NCBI RefSeq assembly: GCF_003967175.1
Contig: NZ_AP018553.1
Coordinates: 1-64,000, forward strand
Source of the DNA: Sulfodiicoccus acidiphilus
GTDB taxonomy: Archaea > Thermoproteota > Thermoprotei_A > Sulfolobales > Sulfolobaceae
Length of the DNA: 64,000 nucleotides
Reading direction: 5' to 3'
Shown: in pieces, positions 39,013 to 49,487 of the stretch
How the letters are laid out: every line of letters begins with the position of its first letter
Position numbering within the stretch: the stretch's first letter is position 1
Translations under genes and position numbers: made by a program
The notes under the pieces: model-generated
The model's input: the letters and a program-made list of their open reading frames with translations, nothing else
The model's database searches: none
Told to the model about the DNA's origin: nothing

Positions 39013-39321
39013 ATGCCAAGTAAGGCTAGGATAAGGCTCTGGAGTACGAATGTAGACAATCTAAACTACGTAGTTGGACAGATCAGGAACATCGCAGAGA
39101 AAACTGGAGTCAATATAAGGGGTCCTATCCCTCTGCCCAAGGGGACGATGACAGTGCCTGTGATGAGGTTGCCTCACGGTGAAGGGAGGAAAAAGTGGGA
39201 GAAATGGGAGATGAGGTTGCACAAGAGGATTATAGACCTTTCTGCAGACGAGAGGGCCATGAGGCAGTTAATGCGGGTCAAGGTACCAGAGGACGTATAT
39301 ATTGAAATAGAACTGATCTGA
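39013..39321 (+). CDS. rps10: 30S ribosomal protein S10 (uS10)
   Basis: 102 aa from the ATG at 39013 ([13 protein letters not shown]), with GGTG eight bases upstream; a GTG three codons earlier is the alternative. The block [23 protein letters not shown] is diagnostic. It is 18 bases downstream of EF-1alpha. A TATA element for tRNA-Ser is embedded in its last codons (39297-39303). Confidence 0.95.
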   Translation: MPSKARIRLWSTNVDNLNYVVGQIRNIAEKTGVNIRGPIPLPKGTMTVPVMRLPHGEGRKKWEKWEMRLHKRIIDLSADERAMRQLMRVKVPEDVYIEIELI

Positions 39322-39330
39322 GCGACGGTT

Positions 39331-39413
39331 GCCGGGGTGCCCGAGCGGTCAAGGGGCTGGCCTGGAGAGCCAGTAGGCGCAAGCCTTCGCGGGTTCGAAT
39401 CCCGCCCCCGGCG
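39331..39413 (+). tRNA. tRNA-Ser(GGA)
   Basis: Acceptor stem GCCGGGG/CCCCGGC, discriminator G as usual for Ser, D-arm CCC/GGG, anticodon stem CUGGC/GCCAG with loop CUGGAGA giving GGA, a long variable arm (AGGC..GCCU) and a T-arm GCGGG TTCGAAT CCCGC. No intron. TATATAT at 39297-39303 is about 30 bases upstream, so it can be transcribed separately from S10. Confidence 0.96.
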
Positions 39414-39469
39414 TTCTCTCTCTTGCTCGAGTTAATGTTATGTTTCCACAAGGATACTAGATAGTTTAA

Positions 39470-40264
39470 ATGAGGAGAGCTTTGGGGAAGAGGGTAGTTG
39501 TAACCTCCTCAACAAGAGGAATAGGAAGGGGAGTGGCAGAAACTTTCCTCCGTGCTGGCGCTAAGGTATTCATAGGTTCTAGAAATCCAGAAGCTGTACG
39601 TGAGACACTAGAATCTCTTAGAAAAATCAGCCCGGCCGTGTGGGGAATAACAGTTGACATGACGTCACTGGAATCCGTCGGTAGGTTCTCTAGAGAAGCC
39701 AGAGAAACCTTAGGGGGAATTGACGTCCTGATCATCAATTCTGGAAATCCTTCAAACGAACCCGCTACGTTCTTCGAAACCACGATGGAGGACTGGATTC
39801 AATCGGTCAATCTCTTTCTCCTCAGTCCAATTAAGTTGATTCGAGAGATGGCGGAGGACATGATGAAGGGAAAGTGGGGAAGGATATTCTTTCTCTCCTC
39901 CTACACCGTGAAGGAGCCAAAGGACTTCTTCTCTCTAGCTGATGTGTCCAGGTCTCCCCTAATTCAACTTACGAAGATACTTGGTAGAGAACTAGGTCCT
40001 TTCAACATAACAGTCAACACGATACTCATGGGCACATTCGATAGCGAAGGTGCTAGGGACTCTATAAGTAAGTTGGCCAAGAGAAGAGGACAACCCTTCG
40101 AAAAGATATGGTTGGAAGAAGTTGTGGGACCCGTTCCGGTTGGAAGAATAGGAGACTCTATAAAAGATCTGGGCGCCTTGCTCCTTTTCCTCACAAGCGA
40201 GGAGGGCAGTTACATAACAGGGAGCTACATAGTAGCTGACGGGGGAATAACCCAAGCGGTCTAG
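39470..40264 (+). CDS. Short-chain dehydrogenase-like protein without catalytic Tyr
   Basis: 264 aa. The NAD(P) fold is clear: VVVTSSTRGIGRGVAETFLRAGAKVFIGSR at the N-terminus, VLIINSGN for NNAG, and the end GSYITGSYIVADGGITQAV. The catalytic YxxxK is not: in the aligned stretch KDFFSLADVSRSPLIQLTK the Tyr position is Ala and the Lys position Arg, although the Ser (FFLSS) remains. The FabI-type spacing also fails because a Phe is there. It may use another mechanism or bind cofactor without reduction. No neighbouring gene shows its role; it lies between tRNA-Ser and cren7. Confidence 0.8.
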   Translation: MRRALGKRVVVTSSTRGIGRGVAETFLRAGAKVFIGSRNPEAVRETLESLRKISPAVWGITVDMTSLESVGRFSREARETLGGIDVLIINSGNPSNEPATFFETTMEDWIQSVNLFLLSPIKLIREMAEDMMKGKWGRIFFLSSYTVKEPKDFFSLADVSRSPLIQLTKILGRELGPFNITVNTILMGTFDSEGARDSISKLAKRRGQPFEKIWLEEVVGPVPVGRIGDSIKDLGALLLFLTSEEGSYITGSYIVADGGITQAV

Positions 40265-40345
40265 TCACGAATTGAACTAAAAGTTTCCTTTAGCATTACC
40301 ATTAAAGGACTAACGGTATTACTAATTAAATGAGTCATGGAAAGG

Positions 40346-40355
40346 TTTATTAAAT
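40346..40355 (+). promoter_or_regulatory. TATA box of cren7
   Basis: TTTATTAAAT, preceded by the purine-rich GGAAAGG as a possible BRE, predicts a start about eight bases before the cren7 ATG. Just upstream (about 40290-40310) CCTTTA/TAAAGG could form the terminator of the SDR gene. Confidence 0.5.
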
Positions 40356-40383
40356 GGTTCATGTAGGTTCTACTGATCAATAG

Positions 40384-41281
<898 letters not shown>

Positions 41282-41296
41282 TCTAGGTTGTCTGTG

Positions 41297-41563
41297 ATGG
41301 AAGACCCAGACTTTAAGGAGCTAAGAAAATTTAAAGGAAAAGTTGATGTGAAGGGGGTGGAGTCGATTCTACAGGAGGTAGTGTCAGAGATAGAGATGGG
41401 GAGCTCAGTCACCAACGCCCTTATATACGTATACTCCCTTCATTATTCCGAGGTCAGAAGCTACAGGGAACTTTTCAACGTCATCACTAAGCTCATGGAG
41501 AAGTTCGCTGGAAAGCTAGGTGCGGATAACGTAGCTAACCTGATTAGGGATTCATTAAAATAG
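41297..41563 (+). CDS. Small protein of unknown function
   Basis: 88 aa from ATG at 41297 (TTG at 41288 and GTG at 41294 are alternatives). I do not recognise a family. It is predicted to be mostly helical, with an acidic N-terminal half and a C-terminal helix rich in Lys and Ala. It follows pyrH by 15 bases in the same direction and so may be cotranscribed. No Cys, membrane or obvious DNA-binding motif. Confidence 0.55.
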   Translation: MEDPDFKELRKFKGKVDVKGVESILQEVVSEIEMGSSVTNALIYVYSLHYSEVRSYRELFNVITKLMEKFAGKLGADNVANLIRDSLK

Positions 41564-41657
41564 TAACGGCTTCGCTGGTATTAGTTCGAAGTTATACCCA
41601 TTAATATGAACAATGTTTAATACTATGTACCCTGTATAGCACCTTCCAGGTGCGACT

Positions 41658-43037
41658 TTGGTAGGAATACTGGACTCTACTCTTAGGGAAGGTGAACAGA
41701 CGCCAGGAGTTGCTTTCACAGTACAACAAAGAATAGAGATAGCGAAAGCCCTCTCAGATGCAGGAGTGGCCATGATAGAGGCCGGCCACCCCACTGTCTC
41801 CCCAGATATAAGGGAGGGGATTAAGGGGATCGTCAAGTTGAAGAGAGAGGGAGTCATAGAGTCAGAAATAATAGGCCACAGTAGAGCGGTAGAGAAAGAC
41901 ATCGAGGAAGCGGCTAGCTTAGAAGTAGATCGGGTCGCAATATTTTACGGGATTAGCGATATCCACTTAAAGAGTAAGCACAAGACGGACAGAGATAGTG
42001 CTCTCCAACTGATCGAACACGCAGTCAGGTTCGCTAGATCTCACGGAGTAAAGGTTAGGTTCACGGCGGAGGACGCTAGCAGGGCAGATCCAGGGTACCT
42101 CATAAGGGTGGTCAAGACAGCGAGAAATGCGGGGGCGGACAGGGTGAGTATAGCTGACACCGTAGGTGTGTTGAAACCGACAACTACTAGGGACTTCTTC
42201 TCGTGGATAAGGAGGGAGGTACCAGACGTTGAACTCGATATTCACGCTCATAACGATATGGGAAATGCGGTGGCGAACTCGCTCGCTGCAGTGGAGGGAG
42301 GAGCCACGATCGTGCACGCTACAGTTAACGGCCTCGGGGAGAGAGTAGGTATAACTCCGTTGCAAGTAATTGGAGTGGCTCTTAAATACCATTTAGGTGT
42401 GGATGTTGTAAAGTTGGAAAAGCTCACCCAACTCTCCTCGCTTGTAGAGAAATACAGTGGGATCCCTCTACCACCAAATTACCCAATAACAGGAGACTAC
42501 GCCTTCGTTCATAAGGCCGGAGTTCATGTAGCGGGCATATTAAGTGACCCTAAAACGTATGAATTCATTCCTCCAGAAGTTCTAGGACGGAGTAGAGATT
42601 ATACAATCGACAAATACTCTGGAAGGAACGGTATACGCAGAAAATTAGAAAGGATGGGTGTAACCCTCAGTGACGACGTGCTAGATAAGGTCCTCAGCAA
42701 GATCAAGGAGAAAGAGGATGCGAAATTCTACAGGGATGAGGATCTTTTAGAGTTAGTGGAGGAAGTAACTGGCTCGAAGCTTAGACCCAGGCCTCCCGAG
42801 GAGATCGAAGCTGTTATTTCCGTTAAGTGCGAACCCAACGTTTATACCACTTCCGTGACTAGGAGACTTCACTTAGTGGATGGAGTTAAGGAGGTCATGG
42901 AAGTCAGCGGTGAATACGACATCATAGTAAAGATCACAGCTAAGGACACGACAAGTCTGAATCAGATAATAGAACAGGTTAGAGGAGTAAAGGGTATAAA
43001 GAACACGACCACGGCCCTTGTCTTAAAGAAGATGTGA
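41658..43037 (+). CDS. Homocitrate/isopropylmalate synthase family with RAM domain
   Basis: 459 aa from TTG, with a GGTG site upstream and a TATA element GTTTAATACT at about 41614. The N-terminal TIM barrel has LDSTLREGEQTPGVAF, the metal site DIHAHNDMGNAVANSLAA and the GLGER element. The C-terminal part (about 380-459, starting EAVISVKCEPNV) is a RAM domain as in Lrp-type regulators, which is known for the homocitrate synthase of Sulfolobus, first enzyme of the alpha-aminoadipate route to lysine and its feedback sensor. The alternatives are 2-isopropylmalate or citramalate synthase; the RAM domain favours homocitrate. Confidence 0.83.
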   Translation: MVGILDSTLREGEQTPGVAFTVQQRIEIAKALSDAGVAMIEAGHPTVSPDIREGIKGIVKLKREGVIESEIIGHSRAVEKDIEEAASLEVDRVAIFYGISDIHLKSKHKTDRDSALQLIEHAVRFARSHGVKVRFTAEDASRADPGYLIRVVKTARNAGADRVSIADTVGVLKPTTTRDFFSWIRREVPDVELDIHAHNDMGNAVANSLAAVEGGATIVHATVNGLGERVGITPLQVIGVALKYHLGVDVVKLEKLTQLSSLVEKYSGIPLPPNYPITGDYAFVHKAGVHVAGILSDPKTYEFIPPEVLGRSRDYTIDKYSGRNGIRRKLERMGVTLSDDVLDKVLSKIKEKEDAKFYRDEDLLELVEEVTGSKLRPRPPEEIEAVISVKCEPNVYTTSVTRRLHLVDGVKEVMEVSGEYDIIVKITAKDTTSLNQIIEQVRGVKGIKNTTTALVLKKM

Positions 43038-43040
43038 ATG

Positions 43041-43134
43041 TGCGGGGGCGGGGATTCGAACCCCGGATGGCCTACGCCAGCGGATCTCCCACGAGGTCTT
43101 GAGTCCGCCCCCTTGACCGCTCGGGCACCCCCGC
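43041..43134 (-). tRNA. tRNA-Leu(CAA) with a 12-nt intron
   Basis: Acceptor GCGGGGG/CCCCCGC, discriminator A, D-arm CCC/GGG, anticodon stem GCGGA/UCCGC with a 12-nt intron (43086-43097) after position 37. The mature loop CUCAAGA gives CAA (43099-43101). The long variable arm (UGGCGUAGGCCA) and T-arm CGGGG TTCGAAT CCCCG are complete. TTTAAA at 43160-43165 is 29 bases upstream. The gene lies three bases from the end of the convergent homocitrate synthase gene. Confidence 0.96.
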
Positions 43135-43200
43135 TCAACAAATTTCTGCCGTTCTGCCCTTTAAAGCTCTTCTCAACTCTCTGTTACGCTATTTGAGTTT

Positions 43201-44274
43201 TCATTCCCTGTAACCGGGTTCCAAGACCTTACCGTGAGGAACTTGTCTACTCGGCGAAATTAGACACCCTAACTTCTCCACTTTACTGCGGGTAACTTCA
43301 GCTGGATAGCTAGAGGCAACGACTCCTGCTCCAATCTTGGAGGAACTTCCTATGATGGAGAATGATAGATAGGCCTTCGAACCAACGTCTGCCCTAGGTT
43401 GAACTAGAGCGTGGGCTAGCTCAGCATATGCTCCAACCCTAGAATCTTCCTCAAGTGACGTGAAGTCTCGAATCAGGGAGAAGTTTCCCACATATACGTT
43501 TCTGCCAATATAGGCTGGACCCTTGATCACAGCATACTCATCCACATACGCGTTTTCCTCTACGATCACTCCGCGTCCAATTACTGCCGTCCTTGAGATG
43601 TAGGCTTTCTCTGAGATCTCGGTTGCCCTGTTAGATAATATCGATTCTACGGCCCTGATCAGATCTTCTGGGTACCCCACATCGACCCAGCTACCGCTCC
43701 ACACGAAGTAGTTAGAACCCCTCTGGATAAGATGGTTGAAGTAATCTAGGAGATTATCGAAATTACCTTTGGGTATTACATAGGCTCCGGCCAAAGCCAA
43801 GGTAGATCCGGTGTTAGTAATGGCCTTTAACTTGCCTTCCTGTATAACGGCTAATCCGTATGTGGAAAGTCCCTCACTTACAGGTACTAGGGAGAAGACC
43901 GCATCTTTCCCTCCCTCCAAATAGGCGTTCATTAAACTCCTGTAAAACCTCGGTGGGGCTACTATATCCCCATAGGCAAGGGTAAACACTTCATCATCTA
44001 CTTCACTCATTCCATCAAGAACAGCTCCTTCAATACCCTTACGTTTCTGCCTCACGAACGTTAACGGAATGGAAACTCCTGAAAGGGCCTCCTTTACCTG
44101 CTCCTCCTTGTCTCCAACTACAACGACGAATTTGTCAATCCCCGCATCAACTAGTCCATCAACGACATATCTTATTACTGGCTTACCCACGACAGAAATT
44201 GTCTCCTTCTGTACGAAAGTTGTGTACGGCTCTAATCCTCTCCCAGACCCAGCGGCTAGCACTAAAGCTATCAT
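43201..44274 (-). CDS. GlmU-like sugar-1-phosphate nucleotidyltransferase/acyltransferase
   Basis: 357 aa. The N-terminal half is a nucleotidyltransferase fold (MIALVLAAGSGRGLEPYT, then VGKPVIRYVVDGL); the signature loop is slightly altered, with GRGL for the usual GTRL. The C-terminal half (about residues 225-340) has left-handed beta-helix hexapeptides such as YISRTAVIGRGVIVEENAYV. This combination matches archaeal UTP/acetyl transferases that make UDP-GlcNAc. Its ATG overlaps the glmS stop by four bases, which strongly supports amino-sugar activation. Confidence 0.83.
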   Translation of the reverse strand: MIALVLAAGSGRGLEPYTTFVQKETISVVGKPVIRYVVDGLVDAGIDKFVVVVGDKEEQVKEALSGVSIPLTFVRQKRKGIEGAVLDGMSEVDDEVFTLAYGDIVAPPRFYRSLMNAYLEGGKDAVFSLVPVSEGLSTYGLAVIQEGKLKAITNTGSTLALAGAYVIPKGNFDNLLDYFNHLIQRGSNYFVWSGSWVDVGYPEDLIRAVESILSNRATEISEKAYISRTAVIGRGVIVEENAYVDEYAVIKGPAYIGRNVYVGNFSLIRDFTSLEEDSRVGAYAELAHALVQPRADVGSKAYLSFSIIGSSSKIGAGVVASSYPAEVTRSKVEKLGCLISPSRQVPHGKVLEPGYRE

Positions 44275-46031
44275 TCCACAGTCACCGTTTTAGCCAAGTT
44301 TCTGGGCCTGTCTGGGTTAGCTCCCTTACACACCGCCGCAAAGTATGCCACCATCTGCAGAAAAGGAGAGATGTAGAATGGGGCAAGCGACGAATCTCCT
44401 TCAAAGTAGATCTCCTCATCGGCACCGATCCTAGAGTTTACCGAGACTGAGTAAGTCTTAGCCCGTCTAGCCTTCATTTCTTTAAGGTTATTAATTAATA
44501 GAGCCGTACGTTCACCGTCATTTACAAAGAACACAGGGAATCCATCGCTTATCAAGGCAATAGGTCCATGCTTACTCTCCCCCGCTGGATAGGCCTCTGC
44601 ATGAATATAGGCTACTTCTTTTATCTTCAGTGCACCTTCCATGGCTAATGGGACTCCCATTCCTCGGCCTAAGTAGAACATGTCCGATTTCTTACACAGC
44701 TCCTCTCCAATCGCCTTAGCGTAACCCTGCTGAGATAGGGAGTTAGAGACTGCCGCGGGAGCACCTTCAAGGTAGTCGGTTGGCTCCCCCACGATGAGTG
44801 ACTTAAGGTAGAGTAGAGCTGCGAGCTGGGAGGTGAAGGTCTTAGTGGCTGCAACTCCAACCTCCGGACCGGCCCTAGTGTGGAGCCTTATGTCGCTGAC
44901 AAAGTTAAGTGCACTTTCTATCCTGTTAGTCAATGAAATCGACTTAATGTTATACTTCTTGAAGTGATTCTTAACCGCATTAAGGACATCGAGAGTCTCC
45001 CCACTTTGAGATATCGATATGAGAACGTCACCTTCTCGAGGTCTCAAGGTTGTAGCCTCTGATGCTATTAAAGTCCTCACGTCGTAACCTTCCTTCTCCA
45101 GGAGATGACCGAAAAGAAGTCCGGCGTGATAGCTTGTACCAGAACCAACTACAAGGACCCTCTCGGAGTTGCGAATTAAAGATGCGGCTTCGCTAACCTG
45201 GTCAAACCTTATGCCAGCCAACGTGTCCCTGACTGCACGAGGAGACTCTTGAATTTCCTTAAGCATGTAATGTTCGTATCCAATGATTCCGCTCTCCTCT
45301 GGACTCCAACCGATTTCCATTACTCTTTCGCCGACAGCTATCTCCTTCCCTGTGAAGTCAAAGATGCGCACCTCATCGGCTTCTATGTAGCCTAGCTCAC
45401 CATCCATCAATCTAACGACCCTTCTTGTGAATCTCACGAAGGCTTCAGCGTCGCTGGCAATGTAGTTAGAGCCCTTTCCTAGTCCAATAGTAAGCGGGTT
45501 GTCCTTCCTAGCAAAGTAAATTCTCCTCTCTCCAGACACCACTGCTAATATAGCGTAACTACCATTTAGGGCTTGAACTGTCCTCTTGAACGCCTCCCAG
45601 CTCGTCAGACCCTTCTTTATCCACTCCTCCATCATATGGGGAATGACCTCGGTGTCAGTTTCACTCTTAAAACGATGACCCAGTGAAGTTAATTCCTCTT
45701 TAAGGACATCGAAGTTAGTTATAGTTCCATTATGAACGACAGCGATCTTAGAACTACAGTCTGTATGTGGATGAGCGTTACTGAAAGTGGGCATGCCGTG
45801 AGTAGCCCACCTAGTATGCCCCACAAGTACAGAACTGGAAATGGAGTCTACGTCAACCTGCTTGAGGAGATCTTCTACTCCACCCACGGTCTTCATAACC
45901 TCCACTTTTCCTACATCTAGCGCAGCTATGCCAACACTATCATAGCCTCTATATTCGAGCAGCCTGAGGCAAGAGGCTACTATTGACGCTCGTTGCTCCT
46001 TATGGGATACAATACCGATTATTCCACACAC
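44271..46031 (-). CDS. glmS: Glutamine:fructose-6-phosphate aminotransferase
   Basis: 586 aa. The start is set at the GTG at 46031 so that Cys2 (CGIIGIV) becomes the N-terminal nucleophile after Met removal; a TTG three codons upstream would block it. The glutaminase domain has RWATHG; two SIS domains follow (VLVVGSGTSYHAG and ISQSGETLDVL), and the end PRNLAKTVTVE is the standard C-terminus. It makes glucosamine-6-phosphate for UDP-GlcNAc. It precedes the GlmU-like gene and follows mevalonate kinase by 22 bases. Confidence 0.96.
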   Translation of the reverse strand: MCGIIGIVSHKEQRASIVASCLRLLEYRGYDSVGIAALDVGKVEVMKTVGGVEDLLKQVDVDSISSSVLVGHTRWATHGMPTFSNAHPHTDCSSKIAVVHNGTITNFDVLKEELTSLGHRFKSETDTEVIPHMMEEWIKKGLTSWEAFKRTVQALNGSYAILAVVSGERRIYFARKDNPLTIGLGKGSNYIASDAEAFVRFTRRVVRLMDGELGYIEADEVRIFDFTGKEIAVGERVMEIGWSPEESGIIGYEHYMLKEIQESPRAVRDTLAGIRFDQVSEAASLIRNSERVLVVGSGTSYHAGLLFGHLLEKEGYDVRTLIASEATTLRPREGDVLISISQSGETLDVLNAVKNHFKKYNIKSISLTNRIESALNFVSDIRLHTRAGPEVGVAATKTFTSQLAALLYLKSLIVGEPTDYLEGAPAAVSNSLSQQGYAKAIGEELCKKSDMFYLGRGMGVPLAMEGALKIKEVAYIHAEAYPAGESKHGPIALISDGFPVFFVNDGERTALLINNLKEMKARRAKTYSVSVNSRIGADEEIYFEGDSSLAPFYISPFLQMVAYFAAVCKGANPDRPRNLAKTVTVE

Positions 46032-46053
46032 ATTTAACAAATGGGTTTCGAAC

Positions 46054-47013
46054 TCAAATAAAACTTGTATATACTCCTGTGAACGTGGGATTAGAGTCTA
46101 CTATTTTGGCTCCGAAGGACAAGAGGAGTGACTTGGCTTGTAGAGACGAGTATGGGTCTTTTGTGACACAAAGCAAGGAACCCCCAGCGCCACCGCCACT
46201 CACTTTACATCCAACTCCCAGCTCCTTGGCCCTTGAGACAAATTCGTCTATTGAAGAATTAGTCACTCCAAGTGCACTCAATAACCCGTGAGAGAACGGT
46301 GCCAGCAACGAAAGATTCTCGTAGTCTTCTTTCACTATCAAATCCTTGGCTCGTTCGGTAACGTTTCCCATAAGCTCCATCAAATCGTTAAACAGCTTGG
46401 GCTCCCTCTCCATAAGGGACTTGACCTTGTGAAGAAGCTGCTTGGTTGTGGTGGTCCTTGGCATATAGCCGGCGACAATAGGGATCTTCCTCTCAGGGAG
46501 GACTTCATACGTCCCGTCTCTGCGAAAGTAGATTATCCCACCTATGGTCTCAGTGAAGGTGTCCATTTTACTTCCTAACCCCTGAACTTCAAGTTCAATC
46601 TCGTAGGAAGTTCTCGCTATCTCGTCTTTGGAGAAGTTAAAGCCCAGATAATGTGATAGAGCTGCTACCATACCAACTACTACAGCGGCGCTTGTACCCA
46701 TGCCAACAGAAGGTTCAACCGTGGACTGGATCTCCACCTCTAACGGTCTTTTGACGTGAAAATGCTTTAAGGTGGCCACAACATATTCTACCAGTCGTCC
46801 CGCCTCTGGGCTCTCTAAAGTGAGGGAGTCTAGATCCACTGAAGCCCCAGTAAACCTGAGTGAATCAGATTTTAGGAGGAACTTGGATGACTCCTTAACT
46901 TTCACGGTCAGACTCTCGGACGTAGTGAAGGCCAGTGCTGGTCTCTTGTAAACTACCGCATGCTCGCCGAAAAGTGTAAGCTTCAATGGAACCTTTGCTA
47001 CTACAGAGTTCAA
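46054..47013 (-). CDS. mvk: Mevalonate kinase
   Basis: 319 aa GHMP kinase. N-terminal KLTLFGEHAVVY, ATP loop PSVGMGTSAAVVVG (near residue 103) and the C-terminal KVSGGGAGGSLLC are all intact; the catalytic Asp is in KMDTFTET. It phosphorylates mevalonate, the first of the three kinase or decarboxylase steps that the window encodes (pmk at 54782, mvaD at 55717). The ATG overlaps the end of the ThrRS editing gene by four bases. Confidence 0.94.
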   Translation of the reverse strand: MNSVVAKVPLKLTLFGEHAVVYKRPALAFTTSESLTVKVKESSKFLLKSDSLRFTGASVDLDSLTLESPEAGRLVEYVVATLKHFHVKRPLEVEIQSTVEPSVGMGTSAAVVVGMVAALSHYLGFNFSKDEIARTSYEIELEVQGLGSKMDTFTETIGGIIYFRRDGTYEVLPERKIPIVAGYMPRTTTTKQLLHKVKSLMEREPKLFNDLMELMGNVTERAKDLIVKEDYENLSLLAPFSHGLLSALGVTNSSIDEFVSRAKELGVGCKVSGGGAGGSLLCVTKDPYSSLQAKSLLLSFGAKIVDSNPTFTGVYTSFI

Positions 47014-48146
47014 CTCCTTTCACTGACAAGGAATGGGAAAGGTTGTCTTAGGGCTAACGGATCTTTCACCTTGGCTTTGAGCTCCTCTGGCGTGAGAGTG
47101 AGTTGTTCCCCTGACTCTCTTATCCTCACAGTTAGGGTCCCAGTCAAGGCCTCTCTCTCCCCAATCACGGCGACGAAGGGAATCCATTCTCCTCCAGCCC
47201 GACGTATTTTACTCCCAAGCCTCTCCTCGGTATCATCTACATCTACCCTAAATGGAGATAGTGATTTTCCCATCTCAATTGCCTGGTCTAGGAACTTACT
47301 AGATATTGGTAACAGTCTAATTTGTATGGGAGCCATCCATAGAGGTAGCATGGGAGCCAATCCCTTCTCCTGCCTCTTCACCGCCTCTATAAGCAGATAG
47401 TAGATATACCTGTTCACGTCTACTAAAACTCCGTTAGCGTCTTTCCTTTTTAAGACGTATCTATTGGCATCATCCTCAAAGTTCTCAGGCAGTGGTACGT
47501 CCTTAAGCACCTTCACGAAGACGCCTATCCTTTCGTTTACACATGGAAGTAATTTTCCAGAGTTGGGCCGCATTACTACACCGGCTTGAGAATCACTTGC
47601 AGGTTCTCCGTCCGTCACAGTCCTAGCTCCTGCCAATTGGCTTATGTAGTGAACCACTGCATCCCTGAAGAATCTCATGGAAACCCCATCGAATTTAGTG
47701 CAAATCTCCAAGGATTTGGAGATCCTTAGCTCCTCAACATTACTTACAGTCCTAGACAATTCGCTCAGAGGATGCCCTAAGCAATGAATGTAGAACTCTT
47801 TATACCAACCGAAGGGTGCCCTTTCAGCTTCCTCACCAAGCTCCCTGACGAAACTATGCAACGAAGACAGGAGTGCAATGGCGTTTGAGGGAGAAGCTAA
47901 GTTAGAAGATAGATGTGCGTAAGGGTAAATCACAATAGAGGATGCACCCACCCTTTTTTTGACCTCAGTGAGATCGTTAGCGGCTTTCTTGGCTGTCTCT
48001 ACATCGTCGCCCTCCTCAACTGAGACGAATGCGACTAGAACGTTTCTCTTTGAAAACTCCTCCATAGCTTCTTCCTCGGCCTCCCTTAGAGCTCGTTCCT
48101 TGACCTTGAACCAGAAGTTGTCTGCGTGGATGAGTAGGAGTCTCAT
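47010..48146 (-). CDS. ThrRS trans-editing protein (no catalytic core)
   Basis: 378 aa. The N-terminal domain (residues about 1-140, MRLLLIHADNFWFKVKERAL, then PFGWYKEFYIHCLGHPLSE) is the archaeal ThrRS editing domain related to D-aminoacyl-tRNA deacylases. A reduced class II-like middle follows, and the C-terminus (PLWMAPIQIRLLPIS to the end) is the ThrRS anticodon-binding domain. The catalytic motifs are absent. In crenarchaea this protein removes serine from tRNA-Thr in trans, while a second protein aminoacylates; that partner is at 57694. It is in an operon with aCPSF2 upstream and mvk downstream. Confidence 0.85.
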   Translation of the reverse strand: MRLLLIHADNFWFKVKERALREAEEEAMEEFSKRNVLVAFVSVEEGDDVETAKKAANDLTEVKKRVGASSIVIYPYAHLSSNLASPSNAIALLSSLHSFVRELGEEAERAPFGWYKEFYIHCLGHPLSELSRTVSNVEELRISKSLEICTKFDGVSMRFFRDAVVHYISQLAGARTVTDGEPASDSQAGVVMRPNSGKLLPCVNERIGVFVKVLKDVPLPENFEDDANRYVLKRKDANGVLVDVNRYIYYLLIEAVKRQEKGLAPMLPLWMAPIQIRLLPISSKFLDQAIEMGKSLSPFRVDVDDTEERLGSKIRRAGGEWIPFVAVIGEREALTGTLTVRIRESGEQLTLTPEELKAKVKDPLALRQPFPFLVSERS

Positions 48147-49415
48147 TTAAGACCACAGCGGGATGTCTTGGCCGTTCTCGGGACCTACTACTTCTACTCC
48201 CAATTGTTCCTTAGCTAGTTGCCCGAAGCCCTGCACGCTCTGCTCGGAGCCGTGGACTAACACAACCTTCTGAAGGTTTGGCACAGCTCGAAGGATCTCT
48301 AGTAACTGATCCTTACCAGCATGACTAGAGAAGTCAAACATCTGCAGTCTTGCCTTAAGTAACTTAGACTGCTCGTCAAACTTTCCCATTTCCAATAACC
48401 TCCTGCCTGGAGTTCTTTCTCCCTGATAGCTGACGAGGAATATTGCGTTTCTTGGATTATCTTCTATTCTCTTGAAGTAATAAACTGATGGGCCCCCCTT
48501 CAACATTCCCGCGCTTGCTACTATGACTCCCCTCTCCCTCCACACCTTATGCCTATCCTCCCAACCTCTCACTGGCTGGAAAGTTTCAAAAGCCTTACTC
48601 AGAACGTCATATCTGTTCACGAATTGTCTATTCTCTAGCATCATTCTAGTTAACTCCCTTATCATCCCGTCGAAGTAAACTGGATATGGAAAGTTCTTTT
48701 CCGCCAATACAGCCATGACCTCTTGGCTTCTAGACAGGCTAAAGGCTGGGACTAAAACCGTCCCTCCACCCTCTACAACCTCTTTAACTGCGTTCACGAA
48801 CTCATCTTCAACCTTGGGCCTCTCGAGGTGTCTGAAGGTACCATACGTCGTTTCCATTACTACAACGCTAGTGTCTTTAAGTTTCTCTATTTCGGCCCTT
48901 TTACTTAATTTAGTCTCTGTCAGATTTATGTCGCCCGTGTAGGTCACGACCCCCTTGTCGGTTCCAACTGTAATCATCGCACTGCCAGGAATGTGACCGG
49001 CGTCGTCTAATCTCACCTTGAAGGGGCCTATCTCGAATTCCTGACCATACTCTACAGCGGTAAAGCTTTCCATGGTCTTCTTGACTTCAACCCACTCATA
49101 TGGTATGTGAGCTGCAGATAGCTTAAGAAAATCCTTAAGCATTACCTCAGTTATCACCTTAGTCATTAACGTCCCGAACACTGGCTTAGAGCCAGATATC
49201 TGGTATATGGGAAGTGCCCCCGTGTGATCTAAGTGTGCGTGAGATACGACGAAACCAGTTAAAGCCCTCGGTGAGGTCTGGAGAGGGAAGTTGGGCTTAT
49301 CGTTCTGATCAAAGTTCACACCATAGTCCATAACTACGCTATGAACCCCGTCCGTTACTTCAACGCCAGCCCTACCTACCTCTCGACCGCCACCTAAAAT
49401 CTTCAGCGTGTACAT
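48147..49415 (-). CDS. aCPSF2-type beta-CASP metallo-beta-lactamase nuclease
   Basis: 422 aa. The metal motif [14 protein letters not shown] (near residue 60), GHIPGSAMI (near residue 138) and TGDIN are in place; the beta-CASP insertion and the late motifs [21 protein letters not shown] and the final VLVHGSEQS follow. N-terminal KH domains are absent, which distinguishes aCPSF2 from aCPSF1. The crenarchaeal members are RNases with 5' to 3' exonuclease and endonuclease activity in RNA decay. First gene of the operon to ThrRS editing, mvk, glmS and glmU; divergent from NAC across 72 bases. Confidence 0.87.
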   Translation of the reverse strand: MYTLKILGGGREVGRAGVEVTDGVHSVVMDYGVNFDQNDKPNFPLQTSPRALTGFVVSHAHLDHTGALPIYQISGSKPVFGTLMTKVITEVMLKDFLKLSAAHIPYEWVEVKKTMESFTAVEYGQEFEIGPFKVRLDDAGHIPGSAMITVGTDKGVVTYTGDINLTETKLSKRAEIEKLKDTSVVVMETTYGTFRHLERPKVEDEFVNAVKEVVEGGGTVLVPAFSLSRSQEVMAVLAEKNFPYPVYFDGMIRELTRMMLENRQFVNRYDVLSKAFETFQPVRGWEDRHKVWRERGVIVASAGMLKGGPSVYYFKRIEDNPRNAIFLVSYQGERTPGRRLLEMGKFDEQSKLLKARLQMFDFSSHAGKDQLLEILRAVPNLQKVVLVHGSEQSVQGFGQLAKEQLGVEVVGPENGQDIPLWS

Positions 49416-49487
49416 TTCGCATCATTCTTCGTTTTTCTTTACGGTGCGACCGCAAAGTATTAAGCTTTGTCCAAGACGCCTTCATAC

